Below, piece after piece: positions 6,799-12,360 of a stretch of 12,405 nucleotides of DNA. Source of the DNA: an uncultured Prevotella sp. (GTDB taxonomy: Bacteria; Bacteroidota; Bacteroidia; Bacteroidales; Bacteroidaceae); the NCBI RefSeq assembly GCF_900549175.1, contig NZ_URNN01000110.1, positions 1 to 12,405 of the forward strand. Direction: 5' to 3'. Every line of letters starts with the position of its first letter. Position 1 is the first letter of the stretch. A program made the position numbers and the translations under genes. The notes beneath the pieces were generated by a model, which searched no databases, was not told the origin of the DNA, and worked only from the letters and a program-made list of their open reading frames with translations.

Positions 6799-6843
6799 TC
6801 GGGAGTTATATAACAGTTTGTCTGTCTGTTGCTGCGCTTTGGT

Positions 6844-8094
6844 TTACTCACCCTTTATGGCTGCTACACCCGGCAGGACCTTGCCTTCGATGGCCTCAAG
6901 CAGTGCGCCGCCACCGGTAGAGATATAGCTTACCTGGTCGGCCATGCCGAACTTGTTGATGCAAGCCACGGAGTCACCGCCGCCGATGAGCGAGAATGCG
7001 CCGTTGGCAGTGGCCTTGGCAATGGCCTCGGCAATGGCCTTTGAACCGCCTGCGAAGTTGTCGAACTCGAACACTCCGGCCGGACCGTTCCACAGTATGG
7101 TCTTTGCGCCCTCGATGGCCTCGGCAAACTTCTTGCGTGTTTCGGGTCCTGCGTCAAGACCTTCCCATCCCTCGGGAATGTCGTTGGCCTGACAAACCTG
7201 TGTGTTGCAGTCGTTCTTGAAGTCGTCACCGGCTATGCAGTCAGTGCCGAGCACGAGGTTTACGCCGTTTTCCTTGGCTTTCTTGATGATGTCGAGAGCC
7301 AGGTCGAGCTTGTCGTTCTCGCAGATTGACTTGCCGACGTTGCCACCCTGTGCCTTTGCGAATGTGTATGTCATACCGCCGCAGAGGATGAGGTTGTCAA
7401 CCTTGCCGAGCAGATTCTCGATGATGCCGATCTTTGTTGAAACCTTAGAGCCGCCCATGATGGCTGTAAACGGACGCTTGATGTTGCTCAGCACGTTGTC
7501 AACGGCCTGCACTTCCTTCTCCATCAGGTAGCCGAGCATCTTGTTGTCGGCATCGAAGTAGTCGGCGATGACAGCTGTAGAGGCGTGCTTGCGGTGAGCT
7601 GTTCCGAAGGCGTCCATTACGTAGCAGTCGGCATAGCTTGCCAGTTTCTTTGCGAAGTCCTTCTGGCGGCCTTTCATCTCCTTCTTTGCTTCGTCGTATT
7701 CGGGAGTGCCTTTCTCCACGCCTACGGGCTTGCCTTCCTCCTCGGGATAGTAGCGGAGGTTCTCCAACAGCAGTGCCTCGCCCGGTTTCAGGGCTGCGGC
7801 GGCCTCGTCGGCGTTGGCGCAGTCATCGGCAAACTTAACCTCAACGCCCAGAGCGGCTGACACGTTCTTCACAATCTGTGAGAGCGAAAGCTCAGGCTTC
7901 TTCTTGCCTTTGGGCTTGCCCATGTGGCTCATCATGATGAGTGCGCCACCGTCGTTGAGCACTTTCTTGAGTGTGGGGAGGGCACCGCGGATGCGGGTGT
8001 CGTCGGTTACGTTACCGTTTTCGTCCAGAGGCACGTTGAAATCTACGCGCACGATTGCCTTCTTACCGGCAAAGTTGAATTGATCGATAGTCAT
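6844..8094 (-). CDS. pgk: Phosphoglycerate kinase
   Basis: 416 residues, normal length. It transfers phosphate between 1,3-bisphosphoglycerate and ADP in glycolysis and gluconeogenesis, in the cytoplasm. Substrate-binding motifs near the N-terminus are VRVDFNVPLDENG, TRIRGALPTL and SHMGKPKG. The nucleotide domain has IMGGSKVSTKIGII, ILCGGMTYTF, ILWNGPAGVFEFDNF and the phosphate loop LIGGGDSVACI near the C-terminus. The arginine-containing NLRYYPEEEG and the RKHAST motif are also in place. Codon use is strongly G/C-ending, consistent with high expression. It has its own promoter and terminator, so it is monocistronic, and the start MTIDQF is the family's usual one. No anomaly seen. Confidence 0.98.
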   Translation of the reverse strand: MTIDQFNFAGKKAIVRVDFNVPLDENGNVTDDTRIRGALPTLKKVLNDGGALIMMSHMGKPKGKKKPELSLSQIVKNVSAALGVEVKFADDCANADEAAAALKPGEALLLENLRYYPEEEGKPVGVEKGTPEYDEAKKEMKGRQKDFAKKLASYADCYVMDAFGTAHRKHASTAVIADYFDADNKMLGYLMEKEVQAVDNVLSNIKRPFTAIMGGSKVSTKIGIIENLLGKVDNLILCGGMTYTFAKAQGGNVGKSICENDKLDLALDIIKKAKENGVNLVLGTDCIAGDDFKNDCNTQVCQANDIPEGWEGLDAGPETRKKFAEAIEGAKTILWNGPAGVFEFDNFAGGSKAIAEAIAKATANGAFSLIGGGDSVACINKFGMADQVSYISTGGGALLEAIEGKVLPGVAAIKGE

Positions 8095-8148
8095 AATTGT
8101 CTTTTTATATATAAAATAACTTTACTTGTTTATCGGGGTTTGCGAACG

Positions 8149-8178
8149 CAAAGTTAGTAAAATAAATCGGTAATGAAA
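8149..8178 (-). promoter_or_regulatory. Promoter of pgk
   Basis: Minus strand: TTTC (8175-8178), 18 bases, TAACTTTG (8149-8156). The -7 box is a full TAnnTTTG match, the -33 box is one base off. The leader is about 50 bases and AT-rich, with no strong Shine-Dalgarno site. Confidence 0.7.
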
Positions 8179-8241
8179 TGGTTGGTATACGGTTTTTATA
8201 TATTTTTTGCGCCATTTCGGAATAAATGCAATATGGAGTTT

Positions 8242-8273
8242 GCAATATGCCTGCCCGCATGCAGGCATATTGC
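8242..8273 (-). terminator. Perfect 13-bp hairpin after the DUF4878 gene
   Basis: GCAATATGCCTGC (8242-8254) is repeated exactly in inverse at 8261-8273 with a 6-base loop. It lies 10 bases beyond the stop of the minus-strand lipoprotein gene, so it probably ends or protects that transcript. It is not followed by a U-tract on the minus strand (AAACTCC), which is why confidence is moderate. Confidence 0.55.
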
Positions 8274-8282
8274 TGTTTCATG

Positions 8283-8702
8283 TTACTTGCCGGAATCCAC
8301 TTTCCAGTTGCCTTCGTCGTCGGTGCGCAACTTCATGCTTGTGCTTTCTTCGCTGCCGTCGTCGTATTTCACATCAAGCTTGACGGTTGCCGTTTTGCCG
8401 TCTTCGGAGATTTCTTCCGACACGGCTTTGGCCGATTTCATATAATTGCCGTCCTTCTCGGCGCCTTTTGTCACCTTCTCCTCCAGCATGGCGGCATACT
8501 GCTTTTTCTGTGTTTCCACTTTCTCGGCATCCGTGCCGTTCTTGTCAGATATGTAAACCATGTCGACATAACCCTCGAAATCTTTGTCGATGAGGCATTT
8601 TGTGGCTTTCTCGGCCACGGCACTCGGTGTGTTGGAACTGCCGCATGCAACCATCATGGCTGTCATGACAAGTAGCAATAACGATTTAATCACATTCTTC
8701 AT
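8283..8702 (-). CDS. DUF4878 (NTF2-like) lipoprotein
   Basis: 139 residues. The signal MKNVIKSLLLLVMTAMMVAC puts the lipid-modified cysteine at 20. The mature part (SAVAEKATKCLIDKDFEGYV, then a long amphipathic helix, then strands TATVKLDVKYDDG and GNWKVDSGK at the end) is the DUF4878/lumazine-binding-like version of the NTF2 fold, a small cone-shaped domain usually of unknown ligand. Many such lipoproteins occur in Bacteroidales, with no agreed function. It is 95 bases downstream of the YiiX-like gene on the same strand and could share its transcript. A weak promoter-like TACATTTC lies at 8743-8750 in the gap, without a -33 box. The envelope location is inferred from the signal. Confidence 0.85.
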   Translation of the reverse strand: MKNVIKSLLLLVMTAMMVACGSSNTPSAVAEKATKCLIDKDFEGYVDMVYISDKNGTDAEKVETQKKQYAAMLEEKVTKGAEKDGNYMKSAKAVSEEISEDGKTATVKLDVKYDDGSEESTSMKLRTDDEGNWKVDSGK

Positions 8703-8797
8703 AAATAAAAACTTTTAGATGTTAATAAATTGTTTGATTGGTGAAATGTATGCAATGCAAGTTAATGCTGGTTCCGCCCCGTGCCCTGTGCCGGCCG

Positions 8798-9442
8798 TCA
8801 GAAGGTGGTGATGAAGTGCAGATGGGGCGACGAGCAGAAGTCGGACGGCAGGATGACCTCGTTTATATCCATGCCCGGCAGCGAGAAGTGGTGGCGCGGA
8901 ACGAACACGAGCGGCAGTCCGGCACGGGTGTACGCAAACTCCACCAGCTCGCAGCAGTACATGCGTGTGGTGTCGCTGTTGTTGTAGTCGTGGTCGAAAA
9001 GCGTGCCCCGTCTGTACACCTGCATGGCCACACCGGCCGCCTTTACGGCCGCAATGCTGTCGGTGCAGCGCATCACCGCTCCCGTTATGGCATTGCCTGT
9101 GGCGTAAAATTTCTGCGGTGTTTCCATCTTCACGCGGTCAGGGTCGCCCTTGAAGTCGGGTTCGCCCGGTACGGCATGCACTATCATCATCGTTCCTGCC
9201 GAGTCGACAACCATGCCCACATGCGAGTAGCCGCCACCTTTGTCGGCCATGAGCACGGCGCGGCTCGTCATTCCGGCGCCCCGCCTCAGCACCACATCGC
9301 CCGGTCTCAGCACAACGCTGTCGGGCTTTATGGTGTGATGCCTGTCGTGTGTGCATCTGCCGGGTGCAAGTATAAGCGCCGCGGTTACCATAACGGCCAC
9401 GACACCGGCCAGCCCTACGATGAAACGGTTGGTATACGTCAT
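8798..9442 (-). CDS. YiiX/YebB-like permuted papain-fold cysteine hydrolase
   Basis: 214 residues from ATG 9442. An N-terminal hydrophobic segment (about 7-26) is a signal anchor or signal peptide, so the enzyme acts outside the cytoplasm. The order LRPGDVVLRRG, GYSHVGMVVD (catalytic His74) and later MYCCELVEFAY (catalytic Cys163) is that of the circularly permuted NlpC/P60-like YiiX family, in which His precedes Cys. Characterised relatives are amidases or peptidases, some acting on cell-wall peptides or acyl chains; the substrate here is unknown. A TTG three codons upstream lies within the promoter box, so ATG 9442 is chosen. That ATG lies only about 7 bases from the end of the box, implying a leaderless message. 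Divergent from the QueC-family gene; the DUF4878 lipoprotein gene follows. Confidence 0.85.
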   Translation of the reverse strand: MTYTNRFIVGLAGVVAVMVTAALILAPGRCTHDRHHTIKPDSVVLRPGDVVLRRGAGMTSRAVLMADKGGGYSHVGMVVDSAGTMMIVHAVPGEPDFKGDPDRVKMETPQKFYATGNAITGAVMRCTDSIAAVKAAGVAMQVYRRGTLFDHDYNNSDTTRMYCCELVEFAYTRAGLPLVFVPRHHFSLPGMDINEVILPSDFCSSPHLHFITTF

Positions 9443-9448
9443 TATGTG

Positions 9449-9479
9449 CAAAAATAGTCAAAAAGGTTTGTAAATCAAA
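9449..9479 (-). promoter_or_regulatory. Consensus promoter of the YiiX-like gene
   Basis: Minus strand: TTTG (9476-9479), exactly 19 bases, TATTTTTG (9449-9456). Both boxes match the Bacteroidetes consensus. The expected transcription start falls within a few bases of the ATG at 9442, leaving essentially no leader. Confidence 0.8.
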
Positions 9480-9515
9480 ATATTTCATAGAAAAGTTTAT
9501 AAAAACAGGCACTGT

Positions 9516-9547
9516 TTTGTGTATTGTTCTTATTTTGATTAATTTTG
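9516..9547 (+). promoter_or_regulatory. Consensus promoter of the QueC-family gene
   Basis: TTTG (9516-9519), 20 bases, TAATTTTG (9540-9547): a full consensus match. It gives a leader of about 30 bases before ATG 9584 and is back to back with the YiiX promoter, so the 141-base gap holds two divergent promoters. Confidence 0.8.
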
Positions 9548-9583
9548 CGGGCGTTAAACAACAATGCGTTTTATACGATAGTT

Positions 9584-10258
9584 ATGAAAGATTCTGTTTT
9601 GATAGTGAGTGGCGGCATGGACAGCATCACCATGCTTTACGAGTACAGCGACCGTATAGCCATAGGTCTGTCGTTCGACTACGGCAGCAACCACAATGCC
9701 CGTGAGATACCCTTTGCACGGCTACATTGCGAGCGGCTCGGCATACGCCACGTGGTGATAGGTTTGGACTTCATGCACCGGTATTTCAAGAGTTCGTTGC
9801 TTGAGGGGGCCGACGCCATACCCGAAGGCCATTATGCCGGTGACAATATGAAGTCTACCGTCGTTCCGTTCCGCAACGGCATCATGCTTGCCATCGCTGC
9901 GGGCATAGCCGAGAGCAACGGTTTGCGGCATGTGATGATGGCCAATCACGGAGGCGACCATGCCATCTATCCCGACTGCCGTCCGGAGTTTGTATCGGCG
10001 TTCGGTGCGGCAGTCAGTGCCGGCACTTACGAAGGTATAACGGTTGAGGCTCCATACACTGACATTACCAAGGCTGATATAGCCCGCCGCGGCAGTGCTT
10101 TGGGCATAGACTACAGTGAGACATGGTCGTGCTACAAGGGTGGGGAACGCCATTGCGGCCGCTGCGGCACTTGTGTGGAGCGGCGTGAGGCACTGGCTGA
10201 AGCCGGGATAGAGGACAACACGGTGTATGATGGTGATGTGCCGAAGGCCTTGTCATAA
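9584..10258 (+). CDS. queC: QueC-family 7-cyano-7-deazaguanine synthase (variant)
   Basis: 224 residues. QueC makes preQ0 from 7-carboxy-7-deazaguanine, ammonia and ATP, for queuosine in tRNA. The PP-loop is SGGMDS (residues 9-14), followed by FDYGSNHNARE. VPFRN replaces the usual VPGRN, and GGDHAIYPDCRPEF stands where canonical proteins have DFSGYPDCR. The zinc site C-x8-C-x2-C-x2-C (C183, C192, C195, C198) is intact, so the enzyme is probably active. The frame is open upstream to 9545, but that overlaps the promoter, and MKDSVLIVSGG is the natural start. No queD, queE or queF lies nearby, and it stands alone between its promoter and terminator. It may be the organism's only QueC or a paralogue serving another 7-deazapurine pathway; the symbol is given at family level. 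Confidence 0.85.
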   Translation: MKDSVLIVSGGMDSITMLYEYSDRIAIGLSFDYGSNHNAREIPFARLHCERLGIRHVVIGLDFMHRYFKSSLLEGADAIPEGHYAGDNMKSTVVPFRNGIMLAIAAGIAESNGLRHVMMANHGGDHAIYPDCRPEFVSAFGAAVSAGTYEGITVEAPYTDITKADIARRGSALGIDYSETWSCYKGGERHCGRCGTCVERREALAEAGIEDNTVYDGDVPKALS

Positions 10259-10328
10259 AGTAAAGGGAACAGGGGCGGATGAAGATGTGCATATTGTGAG
10301 AGTATCCTGTTCCCTCATTTTACTCCCT
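10259..10328 (+). terminator. Intrinsic terminator of the QueC-family gene
   Basis: AGGGAACAGG (10264-10273) pairs perfectly with CCTGTTCCCT (10306-10315), and the stem extends through AGTAAA (10259-10264) with TTTACT (10319-10324) across a short bulge. A 32-base loop separates the arms. It begins directly after the stop codon and is followed by CCCTTTTC. Confidence 0.6.
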
Positions 10329-10354
10329 TTTCGGTATGTCATCAGCCTTGTTTC

Positions 10355-10543
10355 TTATTTGAGCCAGTCTTCAATGCGCCCTTTGGCAATGAGATAGTAG
10401 AAGGCCAGCCCAAACCAGCTTGTGGCAAGTAGTGCGACGGCCACTAATATCCGCTTCCATAATGCAACATCAAGCATCAATATTTCGAAGCAGGCTTTTA
10501 TTGTGAGCACAGTTCCTATAATCCAGATAATAAATCCTGTCAT
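10355..10543 (-). CDS. Small two-helix membrane protein
   Basis: 62 residues. Two hydrophobic segments (about 3-24 and 31-52) flank a short LWKR loop, and the tail AKGRIEDWLK is hydrophilic. The pattern loosely resembles the short membrane domain at the start of cardiolipin-synthase-like proteins (PLDc_N), but this is a guess. The gene is supported by an exceptional ribosome site for this genome: AGGAGG (10552-10557 in reverse) 8 bases before the ATG. No promoter box is visible upstream, so it may be co-transcribed with the cysteine-rich gene 163 bases upstream. Function unknown. Confidence 0.7.
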   Translation of the reverse strand: MTGFIIWIIGTVLTIKACFEILMLDVALWKRILVAVALLATSWFGLAFYYLIAKGRIEDWLK

Positions 10544-10551
10544 GATTGTTT

Positions 10552-10557
10552 CCTCCT
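10552..10557 (-). promoter_or_regulatory. Strong Shine-Dalgarno site (AGGAGG)
   Basis: A perfect AGGAGG lies 8 bases before the start codon of the 62-residue membrane protein. Other genes in the window have weak or no such site, so it fixes the start and suggests efficient or specially regulated translation. Confidence 0.75.
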
Positions 10558-10652
10558 GTTTTTTTTGTCGGGTAAGTACTTGCAGACACTGTTTTTTTAC
10601 GTTATATAAACAATGTCGGCATATTATTGTCGCGGTGTCTTTAAGGGGATAA

Positions 10653-10690
10653 CCGGCGGACCACCGGTATTGTGGTCCGGTATCCGCCGG
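10653..10690 (-). repeat. Compound GC-rich palindrome after the cysteine-rich gene
   Basis: The outer arms CCGGCGGA (10653-10660) and TCCGCCGG (10683-10690) are perfect. The inner arms GGACCAC (10658-10664) and GTGGTCC (10671-10677) are perfect too but overlap the outer ones, and ACCGG/CCGGT units allow further alternative pairing. It starts 16 bases after the stop of the minus-strand gene. No U-tract follows, so it may be a processing or attenuation structure rather than a simple terminator. Confidence 0.55.
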
Positions 10691-10705
10691 GACAGATCAG
10701 CAGTT

Positions 10706-10966
10706 TTACTTCTTGTCAGCAGAACATCCCCCTTGTTTGGGAACGTCGCATTTTGGATGGTTGCCATTTTCTGTCGTACAGCATGCCGCTGTCTTATCTT
10801 TTTCCTTCCCGCAACATTCTGCATCTTCTTCTTTCTTGCAGCACTCTGGGGCTTTCTCCTTGTCACAACATTCTGTGTTGTTCTTCTCGTTCTTGCACTC
10901 GTTCATTTCGTTCTTGCACTCCGCCTTTGACGTCGGTTTGTTGCAACACTTTTCTTTCTTTTCCAT
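10706..10966 (-). CDS. Small Cys-Cys repeat protein, metallothionein-like composition
   Basis: 86 residues with 14 cysteines, many Lys and Glu, one His, and no aromatic residues except none visible in the repeat; no signal peptide, so cytoplasmic. CysCys pairs sit at 7-8, 33-34, 42-43, 51-52 and 62-63. The three middle ones recur every 9 residues (ECC followed by six charged or small residues). Single cysteines in ECKNE units lie at 17 and 24, and others at 73 and 81. The density and pairing suggest binding of soft metals (Cu, Zn, Cd) or redox buffering, but it matches no metallothionein family I know. A consensus-like promoter and long leader precede it. The overlapping plus-strand frames (up to 116 codons) are mirror images of the repeats without a promoter. 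Function inferred from composition only. Confidence 0.75.
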   Translation of the reverse strand: MEKKEKCCNKPTSKAECKNEMNECKNEKNNTECCDKEKAPECCKKEEDAECCGKEKDKTAACCTTENGNHPKCDVPKQGGCSADKK

Positions 10967-10977
10967 AGTCGTTTCTT

Positions 10978-10992
10978 TTTTAACAGTTAAAA
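10978..10992. promoter_or_regulatory. 15-base palindrome in the cysteine-rich gene leader
   Basis: TTTTAAC (10978-10984), one base, GTTAAAA (10986-10992). It lies 12 bases before the start codon on the minus strand. It could be an operator or a hairpin covering the ribosome site; neither is demonstrated. Confidence 0.4.
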
Positions 10993-11098
10993 CATTATCC
11001 CTTCTTGTTCTCTTTTATACGGTCTACGCGAGGGATTCTGCGTGTTATCCTTTGGTCGTATAGCTATTCCGTATTTCTGTCGGTCGCTATCTCTGTTG

Positions 11099-11129
11099 CA
11101 AATATAGGGATAAAAAACATGCACGGAAA
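11099..11129 (-). promoter_or_regulatory. Promoter of the cysteine-rich protein gene
   Basis: Minus strand: TTTC (11126-11129), 19 bases, TATATTTG (11099-11106). The -7 box is a full match to TAnnTTTG and the -33 box is one base off. The start codon is about 130 bases downstream, the longest leader in the window. Confidence 0.6.
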
Positions 11130-11340
11130 ATAAAATACGGTTTGTTCAGCACTATTAAGTACCATTAAACTAAAAAACTTTTATATCGTTACGATTGTCA
11201 TAATATACGTTTAAAACAGGTAGTGGATAATCATGTGTGGCGCAGTGTAGTTTTTCATAGCTTATGCAATAAATCCGGCAAATTATAGTTATATATGATG
11301 TTATAATAAAATACATGTGTAATTTTTAAAGCATATTTTT

Positions 11341-12153
11341 ATGAAGAAGTTTTTCACAAACGCAGCATTTATGCTGTTCATGATGATGTGTTCTGCACCG
11401 GCTATGGCGCAGTTTAATCTTGGAAAGGCTGCCAGCGGAGCCCTTAAAGCCGGTAAGGCCATGACGCTCACTGATGCACAGATGGCTCAGTATGTCAAGG
11501 AGTCTATCGACTGGATGGACAAGAATAACCGTGTATGTACTGCTGACGATCCGCAGACAAAGCAGTATGTTGAGCGTCTTGAAAGATTGGTTCAGGGACT
11601 TGACGAGGTGGAGGGTATTCCTCTCAACTTCAAGGTTTATTATGTAGTTGATGTCAATGCTTTTGCCTGCCCCGACGGCAGTGTGAGGGTATTCTCGTCG
11701 TTGATGGACATAATGACCGATGACGAACTGCTTGGGGTGATTGGTCATGAACTTGGTCATGTGGCCTTGAAACACTCGAAGAAGGCGTACCGTACAGCAT
11801 TGCTCACATCGGCACTCAAAGACGGAATAGCTTCCACCGGTGGCAAGGCCGCCGCACTCACCGATTCACAGCTGGGACAGCTTGGTGAGGCCGTGCTCAA
11901 CTCGCAGTTCTCGCAGAAAGAGGAAAGCCAGGCCGATGATTACGGTTATGACTTTCTCAAGAAAAAAGGCAAGAATCCATGGTCTATTGCTTTGTCGTTC
12001 GAGAAGTTGAAGAAACTTGAAGAGGAGAACAATGCCGCAAAGGGTTCGAAGATGGACCGTCTGCTCTCGTCGCATCCTGATACGGCCAAGCGTATAAAGA
12101 AGATGTCAGACAGGGCACAGGCCGATGGCATAGCGCGTCCGGAGAATAAGTAA
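11341..12153 (+). CDS. Secreted M48-family zinc metalloprotease
   Basis: 270 residues. A signal peptide ending APAMA-Q (cleavage near residue 23) exports it to the periplasm. The zinc site is HELGH (H136, E137, H140), with the third ligand in EESQAD (E195, D199), and SSHPDTAKRI near the C-terminus is the typical M48 ending. This is the soluble, single-domain form related to LoiP/YcaL/BepA catalytic domains, which degrade misfolded envelope proteins; no TPR domain follows, unlike BepA. Length is normal. The substrate is unknown, and a quality-control role is inferred from the family. The ATG is preceded by AT-rich sequence without a Shine-Dalgarno site. It is monocistronic as far as the window shows, with two hairpins downstream. 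Cys17 in the signal has no proper lipobox, so a lipoprotein is unlikely. Confidence 0.92.
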   Translation: MKKFFTNAAFMLFMMMCSAPAMAQFNLGKAASGALKAGKAMTLTDAQMAQYVKESIDWMDKNNRVCTADDPQTKQYVERLERLVQGLDEVEGIPLNFKVYYVVDVNAFACPDGSVRVFSSLMDIMTDDELLGVIGHELGHVALKHSKKAYRTALLTSALKDGIASTGGKAAALTDSQLGQLGEAVLNSQFSQKEESQADDYGYDFLKKKGKNPWSIALSFEKLKKLEEENNAAKGSKMDRLLSSHPDTAKRIKKMSDRAQADGIARPENK

Positions 12154-12166
12154 AAAACAGCATAGG

Positions 12167-12189
12167 GAAGTGATGTACGCCATCGCTTC
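12167..12189 (+). terminator. First hairpin after the M48 gene
   Basis: GAAGTGATG (12167-12175) pairs with CATCGCTTC (12181-12189) over 9 bp with one G-U pair and a 5-base loop, 14 bases after the stop. No U-tract follows, so its termination strength is uncertain. Confidence 0.4.
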
Positions 12190-12203
12190 ATAGATATTAC
12201 CAT

Positions 12204-12276
12204 AAATAAAATGGTGGGTGTGTCAAAATGCGAAGGAAGCACAATGTTACTATTCTGACACACCACCATTTTATTT
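12204..12276 (+). terminator. Long hairpin, terminator or small palindromic element
   Basis: The arms 12204-12225 and 12256-12276 are complementary over 21 bp with a single bulged G, enclosing a 30-base loop. The right arm ends in CCATTTTATTTG, which could act as a U-rich tail for the M48 transcript. The length and near-perfection are more than a terminator needs, and a dispersed palindromic repeat is the alternative. Confidence 0.55.
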
Positions 12277-12360
12277 GTAGCACTTGAAATGTCGGATGAA
12301 CCGTTTTTCTGTCTTTCTCTCCAAAATCATCATTTTTCTGTCGACAAACAATCTGTCTTT

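Larger units (their letters stand above)
10967..11340. other. Intergenic region with long leader and AT-rich divergent spacer
   Basis: 374 bases without a supported gene. The left part (to about 11095) is the leader of the cysteine-rich gene, about 125 bases, and contains the palindrome TTTTAAC-A-GTTAAAA (10978-10992) near the start codon, plus ATACGG/CCGTAT complementary hexamers further upstream. The right part (11130-11340) is very AT-rich and should hold the promoter of the M48 protease gene, but no full TAnnTTTG box is present; TAATTTTT at 11320-11327 is the nearest. Confidence 0.6.

Noticed and set aside
8738..9457. 239-codon plus-strand frame
   Set aside because: Antisense to the YiiX-like gene, which has the catalytic His and Cys motifs and a consensus promoter.
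10613..11063. Plus-strand frames opposite the Cys-rich gene (105 and 116 codons)
   Set aside because: Their Phe/Ser/His-rich repeats are mirror images of the Cys/Lys/Glu repeats. The minus-strand frame has the better start (MEKKEK) and a promoter.
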